Below, piece after piece: positions 1 through 6,628 of a stretch of 6,628 bases of DNA. A model generated the notes under the pieces. It saw only the letters and a list, made by a program, of their open reading frames with translations, searched no databases and was not told where the DNA came from. Origin of the DNA: Collinsella sp. (GTDB taxonomy: Bacteria; Actinomycetota; Coriobacteriia; Coriobacteriales; Coriobacteriaceae). The stretch is taken from assembly GCA_022728415.1 (NCBI GenBank), contig JAIJJM010000121.1:1-6628 (forward strand), in the 5' to 3' direction. Position numbers and translations under genes: made by a program. Numbering within the stretch: position 1 is the stretch's first letter; each line of letters opens with the position of its first letter.

Positions 1-1591
1 CCTTACAGGAGCCGCGCCGCTTACCGGTATTCTGAACGGGCAACAGTCGGATACGCAAAACATGAGCGGCTTCGACAATACCCCGCCGCCCGCACCGCCG
101 GTGGTCATGAGCCGTATGTTTGGTGCTCAACTTTTCAACGGCACCAGCGCAGATAGCGGTGCGACGGTAGGATTCAACCCTGACTATATTCTGAATCCGG
201 GTGATAGCATTCAGGTTCGCTTGTGGGGTGCGTTCACCTTTGATGGTGCGTTACAGGTTGATCCCAAAGGTAATATTTTCCTGCCGAACGTTGGTCCGGT
301 GAAAGTTGCTGGCGTCAGTAATAGTCAGCTAAATGCCCTGGTCACATCCAAAGTGAAGGAAGTATACCAGTCCAACGTCAACGTCTACGCCTCCTTATTA
401 CAGGCGCAGCCAGTAAAAGTGTACGTGACCGGATTTGTGCGTAATCCTGGTCTGTATGGCGGTGTGACGTCTGATTCGTTACTCAATTATCTGATCAAGG
501 CTGGCGGCGTTGATCCAGAGCGCGGAAGTTACGTTGATATTGTGGTCAAGCGCGGTAACCGCGTGCGCTCCAACGTCAACCTGTACGACTTCCTGTTGAA
601 CGGCAAACTGGGGCTTTCGCAGTTCGCCGATGGTGACACCATCATCGTCGGGCCGCGTCAGCATACTTTCAGCGTTCAGGGCGATGTCTTTAACAGCTAC
701 GACTTTGAGTTCCGCGAAAGCAGCATTCCCGTAACGGAAGCGTTGAGCTGGGCGCGCCCTAAGCCTGGCGCGACTCACATTACGATTATGCGTAAACAGG
801 GGCTGCAAAAACGCAGCGAATACTATCCGATCAGTTCTGCGCCAGGCCGTATGTTGCAAAATGGCGATACCTTAATCGTGAGCACTGACCGCTATGCCGG
901 CACCATTCAGGTGCGGGTTGAAGGCGCACACTCCGGTGAACATGCCATGGTACTGCCTTATGGTTCCACTATGCGTGCGGTTCTGGAAAAAGTCCGCCCG
1001 AACAGCATGTCGCAGATGAACGCAGTTCAGCTTTATCGCCCATCAGTGGCTCAGCGTCAGAAAGAGATGCTGAATCTCTCGCTGCAAAAGCTGGAGGAAG
1101 CATCACTTTCTGCCCAGTCATCCACCAAAGAAGAAGCCAGCCTGCGAATGCAGGAAGCACAACTGATCAGCCGCTTTGTGGCGAAAGCACGCACCGTTGT
1201 TCCGAAAGGTGAAGTGATCCTCAACGAATCCAATATTGATTCTGTTCTGCTTGAAGATGGCGACGTCATCAATATTCCGGAGAAAACATCGCTGGTTATG
1301 GTTCATGGCGAAGTGCTGTTCCCGAACGCGGTGAGCTGGCAGAAGGGTATGACCACCGAGGATTACATCGAGAAATGTGGTGGCCTGACGCAGAAATCGG
1401 GTAACGCCAGAATTATCGTCATTCGTCAGAACGGTGCAGCCGTCAACGCAGAAGATGTGGATTCACTCAAACCGGGCGATGAGATTATGGTTCTGCCGAA
1501 ATATGAATCGAAAAACATTGAAGTTACCCGTGGTATTTCCACCATCCTCTATCAGCTGGCGGTGGGTGCAAAAGTGATTCTGTCTTTGTAA
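1..1591 (+). CDS. kpsD: KpsD, group 2 capsule export protein (outer-membrane polysaccharide export family), 5' end missing
   Basis: KpsD is the periplasmic/outer-membrane partner of KpsE and the KpsMT ABC transporter, and it carries capsule polysaccharide to the cell surface. The frame is open back to base 2, so the ATG at 62 is internal and not the start. 529 residues are visible; I recall about 558 for the family, so roughly 29 residues including the signal peptide lie off the left edge. Numbered from the Met at 62, a polysaccharide-export domain spans about 38-111. Four SLBB/beta-grasp-like units follow at about 117-200, 201-285, 291-406 and 411-480. They repeat a G-x-V type entry (TGFVRNPG 123-130, QGDV 206-209, HGEV 415-418) and a GD[TEV]I-type exit (191-194, 268-271, 400-403, 472-475). 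A helical Gln/Glu/Ala-rich insert (about 333-385) interrupts the third unit. It ends in TAA, 9 bases before kpsU, and is presumably cotranscribed with kpsF and kpsE upstream. Identity is very secure. Confidence 0.97.
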   Translation, partial: LTGAAPLTGILNGQQSDTQNMSGFDNTPPPAPPVVMSRMFGAQLFNGTSADSGATVGFNPDYILNPGDSIQVRLWGAFTFDGALQVDPKGNIFLPNVGPVKVAGVSNSQLNALVTSKVKEVYQSNVNVYASLLQAQPVKVYVTGFVRNPGLYGGVTSDSLLNYLIKAGGVDPERGSYVDIVVKRGNRVRSNVNLYDFLLNGKLGLSQFADGDTIIVGPRQHTFSVQGDVFNSYDFEFRESSIPVTEALSWARPKPGATHITIMRKQGLQKRSEYYPISSAPGRMLQNGDTLIVSTDRYAGTIQVRVEGAHSGEHAMVLPYGSTMRAVLEKVRPNSMSQMNAVQLYRPSVAQRQKEMLNLSLQKLEEASLSAQSSTKEEASLRMQEAQLISRFVAKARTVVPKGEVILNESNIDSVLLEDGDVINIPEKTSLVMVHGEVLFPNAVSWQKGMTTEDYIEKCGGLTQKSGNARIIVIRQNGAAVNAEDVDSLKPGDEIMVLPKYESKNIEVTRGISTILYQLAVGAKVILSL

Positions 1592-1595
1592 GGAG
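1589..1595 (+). promoter_or_regulatory. Shine-Dalgarno site for kpsU, overlapping the kpsD stop
   Basis: TAAGGAG begins with the TAA stop of kpsD and lies 5 bases before the kpsU ATG at 1601. It is the only strong ribosome binding site visible in the window. Its overlap with the upstream stop suggests that kpsU is reinitiated efficiently after kpsD translation, which is an inference from position. Confidence 0.85.
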
Positions 1596-1600
1596 TTGAA

Positions 1601-2341
1601 ATGAGCAAAGCAGTTATTGTCATTCCGGCTCGTTATGGCTCATCGCGCCTGCCGGGTAAGCCACTGCTCGATATTGTTGGTAAACCGATGATCCAGCATG
1701 TTTACGAGCGTGCGTTACAGGTGGCGGGCGTTGCGGAAGTTTGGGTGGCAACAGACGATCAGCGTGTTGAAAAGGCCGTGCAGGCATTTGGCGGGAAAGC
1801 CATCATGACGCGCAACGATCATGAATCCGGCACCGATCGGCTGGTCGAGGTGATGCATAAAGTCGAGGCAGATATCTACATTAACCTGCAGGGCGACGAA
1901 CCAATGATTCGCCCGCGGGATGTAGAAACGCTGTTACAAGGAATGCGTGATGACCCCGCGTTGCCAGTGGCAACGCTATGCCACGCGATTTCTGCCGAAG
2001 AAGCGACCGAGCCAAGCACGGTAAAAGTGGTGGTAAATACCCACCAGGATGCGCTTTATTTCAGCCGTTCGCCTATTCCGTATCCGCGAAATGCTGAAAA
2101 AGCGCGCTACCTGAAACACGTCGGTATTTACGCTTATCGTCGCGATGTGCTGCAAAACTACAGCCAGTTACCGGAGTCCATGCCAGAGCAGGCAGAATCA
2201 CTGGAGCAGCTGCGGTTGATGAGCGCAAGGATCAACATCCGCACATTTGAGGTTGCCGCAACCGGTCCGGGCGTCGACACCCCAGCATGCCTGGAAAAAG
2301 TGCGCGCCCTGATGGCACAGGAACTGGCTGAAAACGCATGA
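1601..2341 (+). CDS. kpsU: KpsU, capsule-specific CMP-Kdo synthetase (3-deoxy-manno-octulosonate cytidylyltransferase)
   Basis: KpsU catalyses CTP + Kdo -> CMP-Kdo + diphosphate in the cytoplasm (EC 2.7.7.38). It supplies the donor for the poly-Kdo linker built by KpsS and KpsC, and is a paralogue of the housekeeping LPS enzyme KdsB. At 246 residues it has the usual family length. The nucleotide-binding motif [15 protein letters not shown] lies at 8-22, SGTDRL at 76-81, LQGDEP at 96-101 (D99 is the expected metal-binding Asp), HVGIYAYR at 173-180, ESLEQLR at 199-205 and GVDTP at 224-228 (D226 is the second acidic site). All key motifs are intact, so it should be active. The ATG at 1601 has a good ribosome binding site. 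The TGA stop overlaps the kpsC ATG as ATGA. A dedicated kpsU between kpsD and kpsC is typical of group 2 clusters. Confidence 0.97.
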   Translation: MSKAVIVIPARYGSSRLPGKPLLDIVGKPMIQHVYERALQVAGVAEVWVATDDQRVEKAVQAFGGKAIMTRNDHESGTDRLVEVMHKVEADIYINLQGDEPMIRPRDVETLLQGMRDDPALPVATLCHAISAEEATEPSTVKVVVNTHQDALYFSRSPIPYPRNAEKARYLKHVGIYAYRRDVLQNYSQLPESMPEQAESLEQLRLMSARINIRTFEVAATGPGVDTPACLEKVRALMAQELAENA

Positions 2342-4365
2342 TTGGCATTTACTCGCCTGGCATCTGGCGTATTCCGCATCTGGAGAAATTTCTGGCGCAA
2401 CCGTGCCAGAAACTTTCTCTGCTGCGCCCTGTTCCGCAAGAAGTTGATGCTATCGCCGTGTGGGGACATCGTCCCAGCGCGGCGAAACCAATCGCCATCG
2501 CCAAAGCAGCGGGAAAACCCGTCATTCGTCTGGAAGATGGATTTGTGCGTTCGCTGGATCTTGGCGTCAATGGCGAGCCGCCGCTTTCTCTGGTGGTGGA
2601 TGATTGTGGCATTTACTACGATGCCAGCAAGCCTTCGGCGCTGGAGAAACTGGTACAGGATAAAGCCGGAAATGCGGCATTGGCTGATCAGGCCAGAGAA
2701 GCGATGCACACCATCGTGACCGGGGATTTGTCGAAATATAACCTGGCACCTGCGTTTGTAGCTGATGAGTCAGAACGTTCAGACATCGTTCTGGTTGTCG
2801 ATCAGACATTTAATGATATGTCAGTGACGTATGGCAATGCTGGCCCGCATGAGTTTGCTGCCATGCTGGAAGCCGCGATGGCGGAAAATCCTCAAGCCGA
2901 AATTTGGGTGAAGGTGCATCCGGATGTCCTGGAAGGAAAGAAAACAGGTTATTTCGCCGATCTGCGCGCCACGCAACGAGTACGTTTGATTGCCGAGAAT
3001 GTCAGCCCGCAGTCGCTGTTGCGACACGTTTCCCGGGTTTACGTCGTGACATCCCAATACGGCTTTGAAGCCTTGCTGGCAGGAAAACCAGTAACATGTT
3101 TCGGCCAGCCCTGGTATGCAGGCTGGGGCTTAACCGACGATCGCCATCCGCAGTCCGCTTTGTTATCTGCCCGACGCGGTTCTGCCACGCTGGAGGAACT
3201 TTTTGCCGCTGCATACCTGCGTTACTGTCGCTATATCGATCCGCAAACGGGAGAAGTAAGCAATCTATTTACCGTGCTGCAATGGCTGCAATTACAACGT
3301 CGACATCTGCAACAGCGTAATGGTTATTTATGGGTGCCAGGCTTAACGCTGTGGAAGTCAGCGATCCTGAAACCTTTCTTGCAAACGGCAACAAACCGGC
3401 TGAGTTTTTCACGTCGCTGTACTGCGGCGAGCGCCTGCGTGGTATGGGGTGTAAAGGGAGAACAGCAATGGCGAGCCGAAGCGCAGCGAAAATCACTGCC
3501 GTTATGGCGAATGGAAGATGGTTTTCTGCGTTCATCCGGACTTGGCTCTGACCTTTTTCCGCCGCTATCGTTGGTCCTGGATAAACGCGGGATCTACTAT
3601 GACGCCACGCGCCCCAGCGACCTGGAAGTGCTGCTTAATCACAGCCAGTTAACGCTGGCGCAGCAGATGCGAGCTGCAAAATTACGCCAGCGGCTGGTTG
3701 AAAGCAAACTGAGCAAGTACAACCTGGGAGCCGATTTCTCTCTACCAGCCAAAGCCAAAGATAAAAAAGTTATCCTGGTGCCGGGTCAGGTAGAGGACGA
3801 TGCCTCTATTAAAACAGGCACAGTCTCGATTAAGAGCAACCTTGAGTTATTACGCACAGTACGCGAGCGTAATCCGCACGCCTACATTGTTTATAAACCG
3901 CACCCGGATGTACTGGTGGGGAATCGCAAGGGCGATATTCCGGCAGAACTGACTGCTGAACTAGCTGATTATCAGGCACTGGACGCCGATATTATTCAAT
4001 GCATTCAGCGCGCAGATGAAGTGCATACCATGACGTCGCTGTCGGGGTTTGAAGCGTTATTACATGGCAAGCACGTACATTGTTACGGCCTGCCCTTCTA
4101 TGCCGGTTGGGGTTTAACCGTCGATGAACATCGCTGCCCGCGTCGCGAGCGAAAATTAACGTTAGCGGATTTGATCTATCAGGCGCTGATTGTTTATCCA
4201 ACCTATATCCACCCAACACGGCTACAACCTATTACGGTTGAAGAGGCGGCGGAATATTTGATCCAGACACCGCGCAAGCCGATGTTTATTACCCGAAAAA
4301 AAGCGGGGCGAGTAATACGTTATTACCGCAAATTAATTATGTTCTGCAAGGTCAGATTTGGCTAA
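2338..4365 (+). CDS. kpsC: KpsC, dual-module beta-Kdo transferase of the capsule glycolipid linker
   Basis: KpsC extends the poly-Kdo linker from CMP-Kdo in the cytoplasm near the inner membrane. Published work on this family assigns its two modules to alternating beta-2,4 and beta-2,7 Kdo linkages (families GT99 and GT107). At 675 residues it is full length, with two tandem homologous halves. Matching motifs are RLEDGF 64-69 / RMEDGF 391-396, PPLSLVVD 81-88 / PPLSLVLD 408-415, GIYYDA 91-96 / 418-423, LSKYNL 131-136 / 458-463, KVHPDVL 192-198 / KPHPDVL 520-526, GFEALL 242-247 / 570-575 and YAGWGLT 260-266 / 588-594. The acidic-G and His-Pro pairs are the expected CMP-sugar and catalytic sites. 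The C-terminal tail (about 646-675) is rich in Arg and Lys and may aid membrane contact, which is an inference. The ATG overlaps the kpsU stop and the nearest purine-rich stretch (AGGA at 2319-2322) is too far upstream, so initiation is probably by translational coupling. Confidence 0.97.
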   Translation: MIGIYSPGIWRIPHLEKFLAQPCQKLSLLRPVPQEVDAIAVWGHRPSAAKPIAIAKAAGKPVIRLEDGFVRSLDLGVNGEPPLSLVVDDCGIYYDASKPSALEKLVQDKAGNAALADQAREAMHTIVTGDLSKYNLAPAFVADESERSDIVLVVDQTFNDMSVTYGNAGPHEFAAMLEAAMAENPQAEIWVKVHPDVLEGKKTGYFADLRATQRVRLIAENVSPQSLLRHVSRVYVVTSQYGFEALLAGKPVTCFGQPWYAGWGLTDDRHPQSALLSARRGSATLEELFAAAYLRYCRYIDPQTGEVSNLFTVLQWLQLQRRHLQQRNGYLWVPGLTLWKSAILKPFLQTATNRLSFSRRCTAASACVVWGVKGEQQWRAEAQRKSLPLWRMEDGFLRSSGLGSDLFPPLSLVLDKRGIYYDATRPSDLEVLLNHSQLTLAQQMRAAKLRQRLVESKLSKYNLGADFSLPAKAKDKKVILVPGQVEDDASIKTGTVSIKSNLELLRTVRERNPHAYIVYKPHPDVLVGNRKGDIPAELTAELADYQALDADIIQCIQRADEVHTMTSLSGFEALLHGKHVHCYGLPFYAGWGLTVDEHRCPRRERKLTLADLIYQALIVYPTYIHPTRLQPITVEEAAEYLIQTPRKPMFITRKKAGRVIRYYRKLIMFCKVRFG

Positions 4366-4399
4366 ACAATTTCATAGTTGACTATTACGCAAATTATTT

Positions 4400-5605
4400 A
4401 TGCAAGGTAATGCACTAACCGTTTTATTATCCGGTAAAAAATATCTGCTATTGCAGGGGCCGATGGGACCTTTTTTCAATGACGTCGCCGAATGGTTAGA
4501 GTCATTAGGACGTAACGCTGTGAATGTTGTATTCAACGGTGGGGATCGTTTTTACTGCCGCCATCGACAATACCTGGCTTACTACCAAACGCCGAAAGAG
4601 TTTCCCGGATGGTTACGGGATCTCCATCGGCAATATGACTTTGATACCATCCTCTGCTTTGGTGACTGCCGCCCATTGCACAAAGAAGCAAAACGCTGGG
4701 CAAAGTCGAAAGGGATCCGCTTTCTGGCATTTGAGGAAGGATATTTACGCCCGCAATTTATTACCGTTGAAGAAGGCGGAGTGAACGCATATTCATCGCT
4801 ACCGCGCGATCCGGATTTTTATCGTAAGTTACCAGATATGCCTACGCCGCACGTTGAGAACTTAAAACCTTCAACGATGAAACGTATAGGTCATGCGATG
4901 TGGTATTACCTGATGGGCTGGCATTACCGTCATGAGTTCCCTCGCTACCGCCACCACAAATCATTTTCCCCCTGGTATGAAGCTCGTTGCTGGGTTCGTG
5001 CGTACTGGCGCAAGCAACTTTACAAGGTAACACAGCGTAAAGTATTGCCGCGGTTAATGAATGAGCTGGATCAGCGTTATTATCTTGCCGTTTTGCAGGT
5101 GTATAACGATAGCCAGATTCGTAACCACAGCAATTATAACGATGTGCGAGATTATATTAATGAAGTCATGTACTCATTTTCGCGTAAAGCGCCAAAAGAA
5201 AGTTATTTGGTGATCAAACATCATCCGATGGATCGTGGTCACAGACTCTATCGACCATTGATTAAGCGATTGAGTAAGGAATATGGCTTAGGGGAACGAG
5301 TCATTTATGTGCACGATCTCCCGATGCCGGAATTATTACGCCACGCAAAAGCGGTGGTGACAATTAACAGTACGGCGGGGATCTCTGCGCTGATTCATAA
5401 CAAACCACTCAAAGTGATGGGCAATGCCCTGTACGACATCAAGGGATTGACGTATCAAGGGCATTTGCACCAGTTCTGGCAGGCCGATTTTAAACCGGAT
5501 ATGAAACTGTTTAAGAAGTTTCGGGGGTATTTATTGGTGAAGACGCAGGTTAATGGGGTTTATTATGGGGGTAACACAACAAACTGCCAACATAATATAT
5601 ATTAA
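4400..5605 (+). CDS. kpsS: KpsS, beta-Kdo transferase that starts the capsule glycolipid linker
   Basis: KpsS adds the first beta-Kdo from CMP-Kdo to (lyso)phosphatidylglycerol, and KpsC then extends the chain; this is known from biochemical work on the family. The 401 residues show YLLLQGPMGPFF 15-26, FEEGYLRP 111-118, IKHHPMDRG 272-280 and NSTAGISALIHNKP 323-336, which match the acidic-G, His-Pro and Ser-rich sites of each KpsC half. Residues about 161-213 are unusually rich in Trp, Tyr, Arg, His and Lys, plausibly for a lipid-facing surface (inference). The ATG at 4400 agrees with the N-terminus I recall for KpsS, although no Shine-Dalgarno sequence is visible. The next in-frame Met (residue 22) would cut the conserved QGPMGPFF motif. 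The final residues (about 388-401) run into AT-rich sequence at the cassette border and may differ between serotypes. It is the last gene of region 1, 34 bases after kpsC. Confidence 0.95.
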   Translation: MQGNALTVLLSGKKYLLLQGPMGPFFNDVAEWLESLGRNAVNVVFNGGDRFYCRHRQYLAYYQTPKEFPGWLRDLHRQYDFDTILCFGDCRPLHKEAKRWAKSKGIRFLAFEEGYLRPQFITVEEGGVNAYSSLPRDPDFYRKLPDMPTPHVENLKPSTMKRIGHAMWYYLMGWHYRHEFPRYRHHKSFSPWYEARCWVRAYWRKQLYKVTQRKVLPRLMNELDQRYYLAVLQVYNDSQIRNHSNYNDVRDYINEVMYSFSRKAPKESYLVIKHHPMDRGHRLYRPLIKRLSKEYGLGERVIYVHDLPMPELLRHAKAVVTINSTAGISALIHNKPLKVMGNALYDIKGLTYQGHLHQFWQADFKPDMKLFKKFRGYLLVKTQVNGVYYGGNTTNCQHNIY

Positions 5606-5754
5606 ATTTCAAGTCAATATCTTTTGAATTTTAAGTAGCCAAAAAATCATTTCCATCCTCTTCAAAGAAAAGTAACATAAAGGTAATAAAACATACTACT
5701 TTAAGATTTAATTTTACGACTGGTACTGTAATAGAATATAAAATGTAGCTTTTA
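5606..5754. other. AT-rich convergent spacer between regions 1 and 2
   Basis: This 149-base gene-free stretch separates the converging kpsS and neuS stop codons. It is strongly AT-rich, like neuS and unlike kpsS. I see no GC-rich hairpin followed by a T-tract on either strand. The only inverted repeats are weak: TTCAA/TTGAA at about 5607-5627, just past the kpsS stop, and ATAAAA/TTTTAT at 5738-5743/5750-5755, overlapping the neuS stop. The second could act as a poor terminator but has an all-A/T stem. Termination may be Rho-dependent, which is inference. Confidence 0.7.
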
Positions 5755-6628
5755 TTACTCCCCCAAGAAAATCCTTTTATCGTGCAAAGAGGGAGATGTT
5801 ATATCATCCGATAATATTTTAACATTATCAAAATTCTTTAAAATATCGAAATGGAGACGCAGCGTATTAATCCCTTTTTGGGATTTATCATTATCACACA
5901 ACTTTATCATAAGAGGCGCTATTGAATAAGACTGACATCTTTTAGAAACTAAAGGTGCATATACCAAAGAAGATGATGTTAATCCAATTAAGTGTTTTAT
6001 TTTTGCTTTTTTTATTACCGGCTCTATTAAAAAGTCTGGCTCTGTTATAAGAATTATGTCACGACATTTTGCCTTTTTTATTGCCTTTTGAATTGCATTA
6101 ATATTTTTTTTAGGCTCTTTAGGGTGAGGTTTTATAAATATTCTTGCATTATCAGGCTTATCTATTCTAAGTAAGATAGAAATTAACGAATCCGCAAATA
6201 ATGTATGTTCAATCAAATACTTTTGATTTGCATATATTATATCATCTCTAGTTATAGAATATTTATGGATAACATTATCTATTCTGGTTGATGATTTAAC
6301 TGATGGAGCACCTTTAAACTCAACAAATTTTTGCGCATTAAATTTTTTCTTAAGCAAAATTGGATATGTACCGTATACATTTTCAAATTTCAAATCTGGA
6401 TAATGGAACAAGATAATTGAATTAATAATCTCTGAATAAAAATTAATATTTACTATTGGGTTTTCTTTTTCGGTTTTATAAGTCCCTGTCCCCTCTTCAA
6501 TTAATGAACATCTTATATTATTTTTTTTGAACAAATATACGAAGATTGCATAATGTTGCGCATAGCTCATAAAATAAGCATCTTTAGCTTTTGAATTTAA
6601 AACTAAATAATTATATACGTTATAAAAC
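5755..6628 (-). CDS. neuS: NeuS, capsule polysialyltransferase (K1/K92 type), 5' end missing
   Basis: NeuS elongates the polysialic acid capsule from CMP-Neu5Ac at the cytoplasmic face of the inner membrane (family GT38). The frame is open to the right edge, with 19 codons upstream of the Met at 6570 (reading FYNVYNYLVLN and on), so that Met is internal. 290 residues are visible. I recall 409 for K1 NeuS, which leaves about 119 N-terminal residues outside the window. Numbered from the Met at 6570, the polysialyltransferase acidic motif IEEGTGTY is at 24-31, the CMP-binding His-Pro motif IKPHPKEP at 146-153 and a Ser-rich LTSSSLVYAP at 197-206. All are intact. Codon use is strongly A/T-biased, unlike the region 1 genes, as expected for an acquired serotype cassette. 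It is the promoter-distal gene of region 2, convergent with kpsS. K1 (alpha-2,8) is my preferred call; K92 (alternating alpha-2,8/2,9) has a very similar enzyme and cannot be excluded without the N-terminal part. Confidence 0.93.
   Translation of the reverse strand, partial: FYNVYNYLVLNSKAKDAYFMSYAQHYAIFVYLFKKNNIRCSLIEEGTGTYKTEKENPIVNINFYSEIINSIILFHYPDLKFENVYGTYPILLKKKFNAQKFVEFKGAPSVKSSTRIDNVIHKYSITRDDIIYANQKYLIEHTLFADSLISILLRIDKPDNARIFIKPHPKEPKKNINAIQKAIKKAKCRDIILITEPDFLIEPVIKKAKIKHLIGLTSSSLVYAPLVSKRCQSYSIAPLMIKLCDNDKSQKGINTLRLHFDILKNFDNVKILSDDITSPSLHDKRIFLGE

Noticed and set aside
62..64. ATG at 62 as the start of kpsD
   Set aside because: The frame is open through base 2 and the upstream codons encode residues belonging to KpsD, so this is an internal Met of a gene cut by the window edge.
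2158..2709. 183-codon minus-strand reading frame across the kpsU/kpsC junction
   Set aside because: It is antisense to two well-recognised genes, has no family resemblance and shows no ribosome binding site; it is a shadow frame.
2342..2719. 125-codon plus-strand frame inside the 5' end of kpsC
   Set aside because: It overlaps kpsC in another frame, has a composition typical of out-of-frame translation (many Trp, Arg and Cys), and kpsC is intact.
4378..4406. Possible promoter before kpsS (TTGACT at 4378-4383)
   Set aside because: There is no acceptable -10 hexamer 16-18 bases downstream, as that position falls inside the kpsS start; operon read-through from kpsC is simpler.
5738..5755. ATAAAA/TTTTAT inverted repeat as a neuS terminator
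   Set aside because: The stem has only six A/T pairs and overlaps the stop codon, so it is too weak to call as a terminator.
6568..6570. Met at 6570 as the start of a shorter minus-strand protein
   Set aside because: The frame stays open to the window edge with sequence typical of NeuS, and the visible length plus about 119 residues gives the known full size.
1..6628. An undescribed system, mobile element, CRISPR array or RNA gene
   Set aside because: Every long open frame is accounted for by known group 2 capsule genes. I found no direct-repeat array, transposase, terminal inverted repeats or tRNA-like sequence.

Overview
The window is part of an Escherichia coli group 2 capsule (kps) locus, most likely from an extraintestinal strain making polysialic acid (K1, or the closely related K92). 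This rests on recognising the proteins and on gene order: the D-U-C-S order with a dedicated kpsU is that of group 2 region 1. As I recall, group 3 loci have a different order and lack kpsU. No database search was run.

Layout. Positions 1-5605 (+ strand) hold the downstream part of region 1. The 3' end of kpsD (outer-membrane/periplasmic export protein) enters from the left edge without its start. It is followed by complete kpsU (CMP-Kdo synthetase), kpsC (two-module beta-Kdo transferase) and kpsS (initiating beta-Kdo transferase). Spacing is operon-like: 9 bases between kpsD and kpsU, an ATGA overlap between kpsU and kpsC, and 34 bases between kpsC and kpsS. Positions 5606-5754 are an AT-rich, gene-free convergent spacer. 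Positions 5755-6628 (- strand) hold the 3' part of a region 2 polysialyltransferase gene, neuS, which runs off the right edge without its start.

How the genes work together. KpsU activates Kdo as CMP-Kdo. KpsS and then KpsC use it to build the short beta-linked poly-Kdo linker on a (lyso)phosphatidylglycerol anchor at the inner face of the inner membrane. NeuS extends the sialic acid chain from CMP-Neu5Ac. KpsD, with KpsE and the KpsMT transporter outside the window, carries the finished glycolipid across the envelope. The window thus combines the conserved anchor and export machinery with one end of the serotype-specific cassette.

The sharp change in base composition at about 5600, exactly at the kpsS/neuS junction, marks the border of the exchangeable cassette. 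I see no RNA genes, CRISPR arrays, insertion sequences or evidence of an undescribed system. The most interesting points are the junction and the shared acidic-G and His-Pro motifs across all four transferase modules.
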